Assembly: GCA_025728535.1 (NCBI GenBank)
Contig: JAOBJO010000001.1
Span: 124,001 to 188,000 of the forward strand
Source: Candidatus Lightella neohaematopini
GTDB taxonomy: Bacteria; Pseudomonadota; Gammaproteobacteria; Enterobacterales; Enterobacteriaceae
Direction: 5' to 3'
Length of the DNA: 64,000 nucleotides
Under the pieces are notes generated by a model. That model had not been told where the DNA came from. It worked only from the letters and a program-made list of their open reading frames with translations, and did no database searches. Made by a program: the position numbers and the translations under genes. Positions 24,896-33,821 of the stretch are shown one piece after another (position 1 is the first letter of the stretch; every line of letters begins with the position of its first letter).

Positions 24896-27379
24896 ATGTT
24901 TAATGAATATAATCATAAAGAAATAGAACATATTGTACAAAAATATTGGCAAATAAATAATATATTTAAAGTTAATGAAGATGTTAATAAAGAAAAATAT
25001 TATTGTTTATCTATGCTACCGTATCCTTCTGGGAATCTACATATAGGTCACATACGTAACTATACAATTGGTGATATTATATCACGTTACCATCGTATGT
25101 TAGGAAAAAATGTCTTATATCCTATAGGTTGGGATTCTTTTGGTTTACCAGCAGAAGAAGCAGCTATAAAAAATAAAGTTAAGCCAGAAGAATGGACATA
25201 TAAAAATATTCTTTACATGAAAAGACAATTAAAAATGTTAGGATTTAGTTATGATTGGAGTAGAGAAATAATTACTTGTAAACCAGAATATTATCGTTGG
25301 GAACAATTATTTTTTTTATATTTATATAATAAAAAGTTAGCATATAAAAAAAAATCAATAGTTAATTGGTGTTCAAATGATAAAACTGTCTTGGCTAATG
25401 AACAAGTTATTGATAATCGTTGTTGGCGTTGTAATACAGTAGTTACTTATAAAAATATATCTCAATGGTTTTTAAAAATTACTAATTATGCAGATGAGTT
25501 ACTTAGTAGTTTAGATACATTACATGATTGGCCAATAGAAGTAAAGAATATGCAACGTAATTGGATAGGAAAAACAAAAGGTTTTGAAATTAAGTTTAAA
25601 ATTCTTAATAGTGAAAATTATATAAAATCTTACACTAATAGTATAGATAATATTATGAAAGTAACTTGTATATTAATTAATATAAAATATTTTCTAGATA
25701 AAAAATTTTTACTATCTCAATCTATTAAAGATTTTATCAATAAACATAAACTATATTCTAATATATCTAATTGTGATCAAGTTGGAATTCCTACCGAAAT
25801 GTATGCTATACATCCAATAAATAAGCAACATATACCTATATGGTTAGTAAATAATATATTAACTAATACTACCAATAGTAGTATGTTAATTCCTAGTAAT
25901 AATGAATATGATTTAATGTTTGCAAATAAGTATAATTTAACAAAAACTATAACTAAGAAAAATAAAGAATTAAATAGTTTAAAATATGGTAAAAGTAAAT
26001 TAAATATTACTAATTTTCTATTAAAACATGGTTATATCAAAAGAAAAATATTATACCGTATACATGATTGGTGTATTTCTAGACAACGTTACTGGGGTGT
26101 ACCAATACCTATGATGACTATAAACAAAAATATTATACCAGTACCATATAGTCAAATACCAGTTATACTACCTAAAAATAATAAATATGATAATCCATTA
26201 CTTAATCCAAAATGGTATAAAATTAGTTACAATAATAAATTAGCTTTAAGAGAAACAGATACATTTGATACATTTATGGAATCATCATGGTACTATATTC
26301 GTTATACTTGTCCAAATTATAATTTAGGTATGGTAGATAGTACAGCTGCTAATTATTGGTTACCAATTGATCAGTATATTGGAGGAATTGAACATGCTAC
26401 TATGCATTTGATATATTTTCGTTTTTATCATAAATTAATGCGTGACGCAAAATTAGTTAATTGTAATGAACCTGTAAAAAAATTATTATGTCAAGGGATG
26501 GTATTATCTAATGCTTTTTACTATATTTCTAGTAAGAATAAAAAAATTTGGGTTTCTCCAGATAAAGTAAAAGTACATTATAATAATGATGGAAATATAA
26601 TATCAGCTAATGACATATATGGTAATAAATTAAAGTATGCTGGTTTAGTTAAGATGTCCAAATCAAAAAATAATGGTATAGATCCAATAAAAATAATTAA
26701 TAAATATGGTGCTGATTCTTTAAGACTGTTTTTAATGTTTGCTGCTCCTGCCACTATGCCTTTAGTTTGGTGTGAATCGGGTATTATAGGAATTAATCGT
26801 TTTTTAAAGAAAGTATGGACTCTAACATATTGTTATATTAAATTAAGAAAATCAAATAGTAATTATTCTAATATTTTAAAAACTAATCATAAATTAATAA
26901 GATACCAAATACATTCCACTATACATAAAGTTACTTATGATATAGAAAAAAAACAGACGTTTAATACCACTATTAGTGAATTAATGAAGTTAACTAATAC
27001 ACTACTAAAGTATAGTAATAATAAAATTATAAATAATATTAATGTTTTAAAAGAAGGACTATACACATTAATAAAATTATTGTATCCGTTTGCTCCACAT
27101 ATTTGTTTTGTACTATGGAAAATTTTAGGTAATAAAAATAATATTGATTATTCTGATTGGCCTTGTATAGACAAAGAAGCGTTAACACTAAATAATATTA
27201 ATATTATTTTCCAGATAAATGGTAAGTTTAAGGGAAAAATTAATGTTCCGGTTAACTCAAGTCAAGAATTAGTTTATAATTTACTGTATAATAAATACTT
27301 ATCTAAAAAAAATATAAATATTTTTAAAATTAAAAATATTATTTTTTTATGTAATAAATTAATAAATATAGTTATTTAA
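24896..27379 (+). CDS. leuS: Leucyl-tRNA synthetase with degenerate editing domain
   Basis: LeuRS charges tRNA-Leu. The 827-aa protein (E. coli 860) has the class I motif HIGHIRNY (49-56), the WDSFGLPAE block, DWCISRQRYWGVPIP and the KMSKS loop VKMSKSKNNG. The CP1 editing domain is present in length but not in its active site. E. coli residues 247-252 (TTRPDT) read Thr-Asn-Ser-Ile-Asp-Asn at the same numbering, so catalytic Thr252 is lost. The GTGAVM and PGHDQRD blocks read TNSSML and PSNNEYD. Synthetic function looks intact while hydrolysis of mischarged tRNA is probably lost. It is followed after 2 nt by lptE, as in E. coli. Confidence 0.97.
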   Translation: MFNEYNHKEIEHIVQKYWQINNIFKVNEDVNKEKYYCLSMLPYPSGNLHIGHIRNYTIGDIISRYHRMLGKNVLYPIGWDSFGLPAEEAAIKNKVKPEEWTYKNILYMKRQLKMLGFSYDWSREIITCKPEYYRWEQLFFLYLYNKKLAYKKKSIVNWCSNDKTVLANEQVIDNRCWRCNTVVTYKNISQWFLKITNYADELLSSLDTLHDWPIEVKNMQRNWIGKTKGFEIKFKILNSENYIKSYTNSIDNIMKVTCILINIKYFLDKKFLLSQSIKDFINKHKLYSNISNCDQVGIPTEMYAIHPINKQHIPIWLVNNILTNTTNSSMLIPSNNEYDLMFANKYNLTKTITKKNKELNSLKYGKSKLNITNFLLKHGYIKRKILYRIHDWCISRQRYWGVPIPMMTINKNIIPVPYSQIPVILPKNNKYDNPLLNPKWYKISYNNKLALRETDTFDTFMESSWYYIRYTCPNYNLGMVDSTAANYWLPIDQYIGGIEHATMHLIYFRFYHKLMRDAKLVNCNEPVKKLLCQGMVLSNAFYYISSKNKKIWVSPDKVKVHYNNDGNIISANDIYGNKLKYAGLVKMSKSKNNGIDPIKIINKYGADSLRLFLMFAAPATMPLVWCESGIIGINRFLKKVWTLTYCYIKLRKSNSNYSNILKTNHKLIRYQIHSTIHKVTYDIEKKQTFNTTISELMKLTNTLLKYSNNKIINNINVLKEGLYTLIKLLYPFAPHICFVLWKILGNKNNIDYSDWPCIDKEALTLNNINIIFQINGKFKGKINVPVNSSQELVYNLLYNKYLSKKNINIFKIKNIIFLCNKLINIVI

Positions 27380-27381
27380 AA

Positions 27382-27840
27382 ATGAAAAAATATTTATTAC
27401 TGATGTTTTCCTCAATTTTGATTTTTGGTTGTTCTTCAAATATTAGTTTTATAATTGACAAAACAAGGTATATTAATATTAATAGTAATAGTTATAATAA
27501 TTTATTTATGAAAATTATATTTAGAGAATTTAATTTATATAATATAGTAATTACTGATAATTATAATAGTAATATACCAGAATTAATTATTGATAATTTA
27601 ACTAATAATTTAACTATTTGTCATATAGATAAAAATTATATTAATATATCGTTATATGTTAGTATTAAGTTAATATTATCTGATAGAATTATTTGTAAAG
27701 TTATTAAAGTCAGTCATACACTAATCGGTAGTTATGATTTTATATGTTTAGAAAAAATAAAAAATAATTTACCTTTAAAACATAAATTGTATCAAGAAAT
27801 AGCTGAAAAACTATTGTTGCATATTATAAGTTATATTTAA
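27382..27840 (+). CDS. lptE: LPS-assembly lipoprotein LptE
   Basis: LptE plugs the LptD barrel and helps deliver LPS to the outer membrane. The 152-aa product (E. coli 193) starts with a lipoprotein signal: charged MKKY, hydrophobic run, then the lipobox IFGC, giving a predicted lipidated Cys at about residue 17. The body is poorly conserved and shorter than E. coli. The identification rests mainly on its place between leuS and holA, the E. coli order, together with the lipobox. It implies that an LPS-bearing outer membrane is kept. Confidence 0.8.
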   Translation: MKKYLLLMFSSILIFGCSSNISFIIDKTRYININSNSYNNLFMKIIFREFNLYNIVITDNYNSNIPELIIDNLTNNLTICHIDKNYINISLYVSIKLILSDRIICKVIKVSHTLIGSYDFICLEKIKNNLPLKHKLYQEIAEKLLLHIISYI

Positions 27841-27857
27841 TTTAATATTATTAATTA

Positions 27858-28820
27858 ATGAAATTAATTTATCCAGAGCACTTAATTAAGTATATAAAAT
27901 ACGATAAATATTTATTGTATATTTTAGTCGGAAATGATTATTCTTTAATACAAGAAACTAAAGATTACATTAAATATTATTTTTATAGAAAGAATTTTTT
28001 TATACATAATAATTTACAAATAGTATGTAATAATAATTTTCATAATATAATTAATTTATTTAAAACAAATGATTTATTTAGTCATAAACAATGTTTTATT
28101 ATTATGATAAATCATGTTTATGAAAATAATTTAAAAAAAGAATTTATATTATTATGTACTAAATTAGTAAATATTAAATTACGTATCGTACTATACTGTC
28201 AAGATGATTATAGTAACATAATTAATTATTCTAAATATAATTTAACGAATGTATTGATAGTAGATTGTAATATCATACCTAAAAACAGACTATGTAATTG
28301 GCTAAAATTTTATTCTTATAATAATCATGTTATATTAAATAAATATTGTTTTAAATATTTAGAAAAATTATATAATTTCGATCTAGAATTCATAATTAAT
28401 TTAATAAAAGTATTAAAAATAGCGTATCCAGATAATTATAATATTAATATTGATGATATCAATGTTTATCTGTATAAAAATAATAAAGATTTTTATAAAT
28501 TAAATAAAGCAATTAATTCTTTATTTACAAAGAAAGATATGAACATAATTAGTGTTATGAAATTATTATTTAATTATCAAGAAGAAGCAGGTATATTAAT
28601 TCGTATAATACAAAATAAGATAGTATCAATTATTAATAATAGTCAATTATATATAACAAAAAATAATGATAACATTAGTTATAATTTATGTTATAATTAT
28701 AAAAAGATCAAAGATATTATTAATATAATTTATAATATGGAAATTGATATAAAATATTGTGGAAATAAACTATTTCTTATCAATATTATTAGATTAGTAA
28801 TTCTGATATATTATAATTAA
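27858..28820 (+). CDS. holA: DNA polymerase III delta subunit HolA
   Basis: HolA is the delta subunit of the clamp loader, the wrench that opens the beta clamp. The 320-aa protein (E. coli 343) matches at the N-terminus (IYPEHLIKYI then YLLYILVGNDYSLIQETKDYI) and shows the SLFTKKDMN and EEAGILIRIIQ regions of the helical domains. Overall it is highly divergent and Asn/Lys/Ile-rich. Its position after leuS-lptE is that of E. coli. The partner delta-prime gene holB is at 38.5 kb. Confidence 0.87.
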   Translation: MKLIYPEHLIKYIKYDKYLLYILVGNDYSLIQETKDYIKYYFYRKNFFIHNNLQIVCNNNFHNIINLFKTNDLFSHKQCFIIMINHVYENNLKKEFILLCTKLVNIKLRIVLYCQDDYSNIINYSKYNLTNVLIVDCNIIPKNRLCNWLKFYSYNNHVILNKYCFKYLEKLYNFDLEFIINLIKVLKIAYPDNYNINIDDINVYLYKNNKDFYKLNKAINSLFTKKDMNIISVMKLLFNYQEEAGILIRIIQNKIVSIINNSQLYITKNNDNISYNLCYNYKKIKDIINIIYNMEIDIKYCGNKLFLINIIRLVILIYYN

Positions 28821-28909
28821 TTTCTAATAGCACTTAGTTTTTATATTTACTAGTGATGTTGTTTTTATGTTATGTTTATATTTTGTTAATCATCTAGATT
28901 AGACACTAA

Positions 28910-29553
28910 ATGTTATCAAATACTATAATTATAAGAAAATTTGGACTACAGCCGTACAAAAAAATTTTATCATTGATGCAAACATTAACTAAAAATCGTA
29001 ATTGTAATACTGTTGACGAAGTTTGGTTACTACAACATTATCCAGTATTTACGTATGGTTATAATTATTATAATAATTATGGGTTAGCTATACATAATAT
29101 TCCAGTTATTAAAGCTGATCGGGGTGGTAAAATTACATTTCATGGTCCAGGACAACAAATTATGTATGTATTAATAGACTTACATCGAAGAAAAATTAGT
29201 GTTAATTATTTTATTCATATATTAAATTATATAGTAATTAATACTCTGAAAAAAATAGGAATATATTCTTACTTCTCTAAAAACATGCCTGGTATATATG
29301 TATTAAAAAAAAAATCTGTTCTATTGGATTGAGAATAAGTAGAGGATGTTCATCTCATGGTATAGCTATAAATGTATTAATGGATTTAACACCATTTAAT
29401 TACATAAATCCATGTGGTTATAGTAAACTACATATGACACAAGTAAATGATATTGTATCTAATGTAGATTTATTTATTATATCTAAATTATTAATAAAAG
29501 AATTTTTAAGTATACTTAATATTAGTAATATTAAATATTATAACTATTTATAA
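28910..29553 (+). CDS. lipB: Octanoyltransferase LipB, split by a frameshift in an A10 tract
   Basis: LipB moves octanoate from acyl-carrier protein to lipoyl domains. The gene is in two frames: 28910-29332 (140 codons) and a second frame to 29553. The frame changes at ten A (29305-29314). One extra A, or a -1 ribosomal slip on A-AAA-AAA, restores one 214-aa protein (E. coli 213) reading [16 protein letters not shown]. In that product catalytic Lys135 falls in the A tract and catalytic Cys169 (INPCGY) lies in the second frame, so neither half alone could work. The N-terminal half has the [15 protein letters not shown] motif. The undisturbed homology on both sides suggests selection is still acting. 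Confidence 0.9.
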
Positions 29554-29565
29554 TATTATTATGTT

Positions 29566-30450
29566 ATGACAGATAAAAATTACCCACTAAATAAACCTGA
29601 TTGGTTAAAAATTAAGGTTCCGAAAGAATATAACAATATAAAAAATACTGAAAGTATTATAAACTATTATCGTGTTAATACAATATGTAAAGCTGCTAAT
29701 TGTCCTAATATTATTAATTGTTTTAGTCATGGTGTTGCTACATTCTTAATTTTAGGTAATTTATGTACTCGTCATTGTAAATTTTGTAATGTTAAACATG
29801 GTTTTCCTAATAAACCTGATGATGATGAACCAAATAGATTAGCTAAAGCTGTACATCAAATGAAATTAAAACATGTAGTTCTTACTTCTGTTAATAGAGA
29901 TGATTTATATGACGGTGGAGCTAGTCATTTTGCTAAATGTATTGATACTATCAAAAAATACAATAGTAAGACTAATATAGAAATATTAGTACCAGATTTT
30001 CGTAATTGTGTAAAAATAGCATTAGATCTATTTAAAGAATCATTACCAGATATATTTAGTCATAATATCGAGAGTGTACCAAGATTATATTCTTTTATCA
30101 AACCTGGTTTTAATTATATAAATTCTTTAAAATTATTAAGATTATTTAAAATTAGATATCCTAACATACCAACTAAATCTAGTATTATTGTTGGATTAGG
30201 TGAAACTTTAGAAGAAATAATAAATACTATGTACGATTTATATAATAATGGAGTAAGTTTACTTACTATAGGCCAATACTTACAACCAACAAATAAACAT
30301 ATATCTGTAAAACGTTTTTTCAGTAAAAAAGAATTCTCTTTCCTTAAAAAGGAAGCTTTAATTATTGGTTTTAGCTATGTTGCTAGCGGGCCACTAATTA
30401 GATCATCTTATAAGGCAGACTTACAATTATGTAACATATCAATAGATTAA
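29566..30450 (+). CDS. lipA: Lipoyl synthase LipA
   Basis: LipA is a radical-SAM enzyme with two [4Fe-4S] clusters that inserts two sulfurs into octanoyl groups on lipoyl domains. The 294-aa protein (E. coli 321, longer N-terminus) has the auxiliary-cluster motif CKAANCPNIINC, the radical-SAM motif CTRHCKFC, and RSSYKADLQL near the C-terminus carrying the R-S-S-Y cluster-ligand motif. It is intact and 12 nt after the lipB second frame. Its main visible client is SucB. Keeping an intact lipA argues that octanoylation by lipB still happens. Confidence 0.97.
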   Translation: MTDKNYPLNKPDWLKIKVPKEYNNIKNTESIINYYRVNTICKAANCPNIINCFSHGVATFLILGNLCTRHCKFCNVKHGFPNKPDDDEPNRLAKAVHQMKLKHVVLTSVNRDDLYDGGASHFAKCIDTIKKYNSKTNIEILVPDFRNCVKIALDLFKESLPDIFSHNIESVPRLYSFIKPGFNYINSLKLLRLFKIRYPNIPTKSSIIVGLGETLEEIINTMYDLYNNGVSLLTIGQYLQPTNKHISVKRFFSKKEFSFLKKEALIIGFSYVASGPLIRSSYKADLQLCNISID

Positions 30451-30486
30451 ATAACTAGTTATTAAATATCCTGCTAATTAGATTTT

Positions 30487-31341
30487 TTAATTCTTAATAA
30501 TATAAGAATATATAATTATAACTATACCTATAATCAACATAGGTATAGATAATATCTGACCAATACTTAAAGTATAAGTAAATATATTAATATCAATGGA
30601 TTGACGAAAGTTTTCTACTAGAATACGAAATAAACTATAACATACTAAAAATAAGCCAGAAATACTACCAACTGGTAATTGAAAATATTTTTTTAAAATT
30701 TTGATTATAAAAAATAACAAAACACCTTCAGTAATAAATTCATATAATTGTGACGGATGTCTTGGTAAAGCATGATAAAAATAAAAAAATTGTTTTAATT
30801 TATAATTACATGATAATGCAATTAAATCATCATAATAAGCATTAGGAAATATTACAGCTAACGGAGCATAATTATTAATTATTTTTCCCCATAACTCACC
30901 ATTAATAAAATTTCCTAACCTACCAATTCCTAAACCAAATGGAATAGTGGGAGTAATAATATCAGTTAAATAAAAAAATTTTACATTATTTCTACATGAG
31001 AAAATTTTTATTACTAAAATAGCTCCAATTAATCCACCATGGAATGACATTCCTCCATTCCAAACTTTAAATAAAATTAATGGATCACATATTATTATGT
31101 GTGGACTATAAAATATTATATAACCTATCCTACCACCAATTAATAAACCTAAAAAACAATAGTATAATAAATTATCTAATTTATATTTATCAATTAACAG
31201 ATTATTATTTTTCTTTATTAATTTATATCTAGTATAAAAAAACGCTAGTATATACATTAATCCATACCATCTAACAGATATAAAACTAATATTAAATATG
31301 ACCGGATTAATTTTATTAATAAATAAAATACTGTATTTCAT
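30487..31341 (-). CDS. lgt: Prolipoprotein diacylglyceryl transferase Lgt
   Basis: Lgt transfers diacylglycerol from phosphatidylglycerol to the lipobox cysteine of prolipoproteins in the inner membrane. The 284-aa protein (E. coli 291) is hydrophobic throughout with several membrane segments, and has the motifs SVRWYGLMY, MSFHGGLIGA and the Lgt signature GRLGNFINGELWG. Clients visible here are LptE and LpoB. LspA and Lnt are not in this window. It is convergent with lipA and lies 37 nt downstream of rne on the same strand. Confidence 0.96.
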   Translation of the reverse strand: MKYSILFINKINPVIFNISFISVRWYGLMYILAFFYTRYKLIKKNNNLLIDKYKLDNLLYYCFLGLLIGGRIGYIIFYSPHIIICDPLILFKVWNGGMSFHGGLIGAILVIKIFSCRNNVKFFYLTDIITPTIPFGLGIGRLGNFINGELWGKIINNYAPLAVIFPNAYYDDLIALSCNYKLKQFFYFYHALPRHPSQLYEFITEGVLLFFIIKILKKYFQLPVGSISGLFLVCYSLFRILVENFRQSIDINIFTYTLSIGQILSIPMLIIGIVIIIYSYIIKN

Positions 31342-31378
31342 AATTTTTAATATTTTTTTACTTTAAAAAGTATTATTT

Positions 31379-33223
31379 TTATGATTTAATTACTTTATAT
31401 TTTTTATATTTACTACAAAAATTATTTTTTTTTCTTAATTTTTTATTTTTATTATAACAAATTAATTTATTTATACGAATAAATACACATTTAATAAAAT
31501 TAAAAAAAAATACCAATAAATTTATTTTTTTACAAAAATATCTTTTTTTCAATAGAGAATTTTTAGTTTTTGAAATATTTGATGTATTATAATTTTTATA
31601 TTTTGATAAGTTATTAATTTTATTATATTTAATATGAGATATTTTACTACTATCTGATTTTAGTATAATCTTATTATCTAAGTAATGAAAATTTTTTATT
31701 GTGTATAATTTAGAAGAAAAATAGTTTACATTCGGTAATTTTTCTCCCTTACGTAATCTTAATACTATAAAATGTGGAGTTTGCATTTTATCATCTGGAA
31801 CTATTATAGTTCGTACTCCTCCTTGTCTTTTTTCAATTGCACTTACTTCTGCCCGTTTTTCATTTAGTAAATAAGAAGCAATTGGTACAGGAGCGATTGC
31901 TCTTACTTCATAAGTATTTTCTTTTAAAGCTTCTTCTTCTATTAATCTTAGTATTGATAAAGATAAAGATTCATTATCTCTAATATGACCTGTACCATTA
32001 CATCTAGGGCAAATATAATGACTTGATTCTCTTAATGATGGGCTAAGACGTTGTCTAGATAATTCTAATAATCCAAATCTAGAAATCCGTCCTATTTGAA
32101 TACGTGCTCGATCAATACGAACAGCTTCTTTTAAAGAATTTTCTACCTCTCTACGATGAGAAAAATTAGACATATCAATAAAATCAATGACAATTAATCC
32201 ACCTAAATCTCGTAATCTTAATTGACGAGCTATTTCAATAGTTGCTTCTATATTAGTATTAAAAGCAGTTTCTTCTATATCTAATCCTTTTGTTGATTTA
32301 GCTGAATTAATATCAACTGCTGTTAGTGCTTCTGCTGTGTCAATTATAATTGATCCTCCAGATGGTAAAAGTACTTTACGTTGAAAAGCTGACTCAATTT
32401 GTGATTCAATATGATAATGACTAAATAATGGAATATCACCATTATATAATTTAATTTTATTGATAAAATCTGGCCTACCTAAAGTATTAATGTGTTCTTT
32501 TGCTATATTTAATGTATCCTTATCATCAATTAATATTTCTCTTATATCAGGTCGTAAATAATCTCTAAAAGCACGTACTATTACATTACTATCTTGATGA
32601 ATTAAAAAAGGTGCTTGTTTTTTACTAGCAATTTTTTTTATCATTTGCCAATGTTTTAATCTTAATGATAAATCCCACTGTAATGCTTCTATTGGTTTAC
32701 CAATACCTGCAGTTCTTATAATAATACTCATACCAATTGGTATTTCTAGTATTGATAATATTTTTTTTAGTGCAACTCTATCATAACCTTCTATTCTTCT
32801 AGAAATACCAATTGGACGAGGATTATTTGGCATTAATACTAAATAGCTACCAGCTAAATTAATAAAAGTAGTTAATACAGCTCCTTTACTACCTCTTTCT
32901 TCTTTATGAATTTGTATAATAATTTCTTGTCCTTCAAATAAAATATCTTTTATATTTTTTTTGTTAAAAAAATGATTTTTATCATTTATAAAGTACTCTT
33001 TAGAAATCTCTTTAAATGGAAGAAATCCATTTTTTTCTGTTCCGTAATCTACAAATACAGCTTCTAAACTAGGTTCTATACGAGATATTTTACCTTTGTA
33101 AATATTAGATTTTTTTTGTTCGTATCCAAAATTTTCAATATTTAAATCATATAATTGTTGCCCATCTACTAATGCTATACGTAATTCTTCCTTTTGTGTT
33201 GCATTAATTAACATTCTTTTCAT
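31379..33223 (-). CDS. rne: Ribonuclease E, catalytic half with short tail
   Basis: RNase E is the main mRNA-decay and RNA-processing endonuclease. The first about 510 residues match the E. coli catalytic half closely: MKRMLINATQKEELR, S1 domain GKISRIEPSLEAVFVDYG, DNase I-like region with GGLIVIDFIDM, and the zinc-link CPRC. The total is 614 aa against 1061, so the degradosome scaffold (RhlB, enolase and PNPase sites) is gone. The remaining tail is Lys-rich with a hydrophobic stretch LLVFFFNFIKCVFI at 569-582. E. coli has its membrane-targeting helix at about 568-582, so this may be the same element. It is divergent from rpmF. Confidence 0.95.
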   Translation of the reverse strand: MKRMLINATQKEELRIALVDGQQLYDLNIENFGYEQKKSNIYKGKISRIEPSLEAVFVDYGTEKNGFLPFKEISKEYFINDKNHFFNKKNIKDILFEGQEIIIQIHKEERGSKGAVLTTFINLAGSYLVLMPNNPRPIGISRRIEGYDRVALKKILSILEIPIGMSIIIRTAGIGKPIEALQWDLSLRLKHWQMIKKIASKKQAPFLIHQDSNVIVRAFRDYLRPDIREILIDDKDTLNIAKEHINTLGRPDFINKIKLYNGDIPLFSHYHIESQIESAFQRKVLLPSGGSIIIDTAEALTAVDINSAKSTKGLDIEETAFNTNIEATIEIARQLRLRDLGGLIVIDFIDMSNFSHRREVENSLKEAVRIDRARIQIGRISRFGLLELSRQRLSPSLRESSHYICPRCNGTGHIRDNESLSLSILRLIEEEALKENTYEVRAIAPVPIASYLLNEKRAEVSAIEKRQGGVRTIIVPDDKMQTPHFIVLRLRKGEKLPNVNYFSSKLYTIKNFHYLDNKIILKSDSSKISHIKYNKINNLSKYKNYNTSNISKTKNSLLKKRYFCKKINLLVFFFNFIKCVFIRINKLICYNKNKKLRKKNNFCSKYKKYKVIKS

Positions 33224-33579
33224 TTAGTATTACTCATATTTAATAATTATATGAATGATATATTAACTATATTAAAAAATAATTAATTGACATATTGTTA
33301 CAATTAAATGTTAAGTTTAGTAACTTTAGAATATTATAATCATCGATATTATTATAGTTAATATTATAAAAATTTTTATATATAATATATTATTATAACA
33401 ACATAAAAATATTAATTTTTATTAAATAAATTTAATTAAAAATAAGATACTAATTTACTAAATTATATTGTACAATAATACTGTGGTTATTTGTTGTAGT
33501 TAATATTTAACTATTCAATGTTAGTAATTATTAATTATCTAATTTTATTAAAGTTTATTTTACAGTGTAGGAATTGTTT
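33224..33579. other. Divergent rne / rpmF spacer
   Basis: These 356 nt hold no gene. In E. coli the rne leader is about as long and carries hairpins for autoregulation; I could not identify an equivalent. A perfect -35 hexamer TTGACA is at 33287-33292 pointing toward rpmF, without a convincing -10 at the right spacing. A 12-bp palindrome TATTGTACAATA occurs near 33470. The E. coli gene before rpmF (yceD) is absent. Confidence 0.35.
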
Positions 33580-33753
33580 ATGGCTGTTCAACAGAGTAGA
33601 TCAACAAGATCAAAAAGAGGTATGAGAAGATCTCATCATGCATTATCTAGTATAAATTTATCATTTAATAAATATTCAAATGAAGTACATTTAAGACATC
33701 ATATTACGCCTAATAAAATTTATAGAAAGTATAAATTATTTACTAGTAAATAA
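33580..33753 (+). CDS. rpmF: 50S ribosomal protein L32
   Basis: L32 is a small basic large-subunit protein. The 57-aa product starts [22 protein letters not shown] and has HLRHHIT, matching E. coli L32 along its whole length (57 aa). The ribosome-binding site is TAGGA, 8-10 nt before the ATG. It heads the fatty acid cluster as in E. coli, but plsX, which should follow, is missing: fabH starts 68 nt later. Confidence 0.96.
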   Translation: MAVQQSRSTRSKRGMRRSHHALSSINLSFNKYSNEVHLRHHITPNKIYRKYKLFTSK

Positions 33754-33821
33754 ATTAACAAAATAAATATGGTTATTTATTTAATTTTGTTTTATTAATT
33801 AAAATATAAATATTTACATTC

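Noticed and set aside
29329-29553. Second lipB frame as an independent small gene starting with TTG
   Set aside because: Its sequence is exactly the C-terminal third of LipB, including Cys169, and continues the first frame after a single-base shift; it has no ribosome-binding site of its own that I can defend.
33287-33316. Promoter with perfect TTGACA upstream of rpmF
   Set aside because: No convincing -10 hexamer at 16-18 nt; in DNA this AT-rich single hexamer matches are weak evidence.
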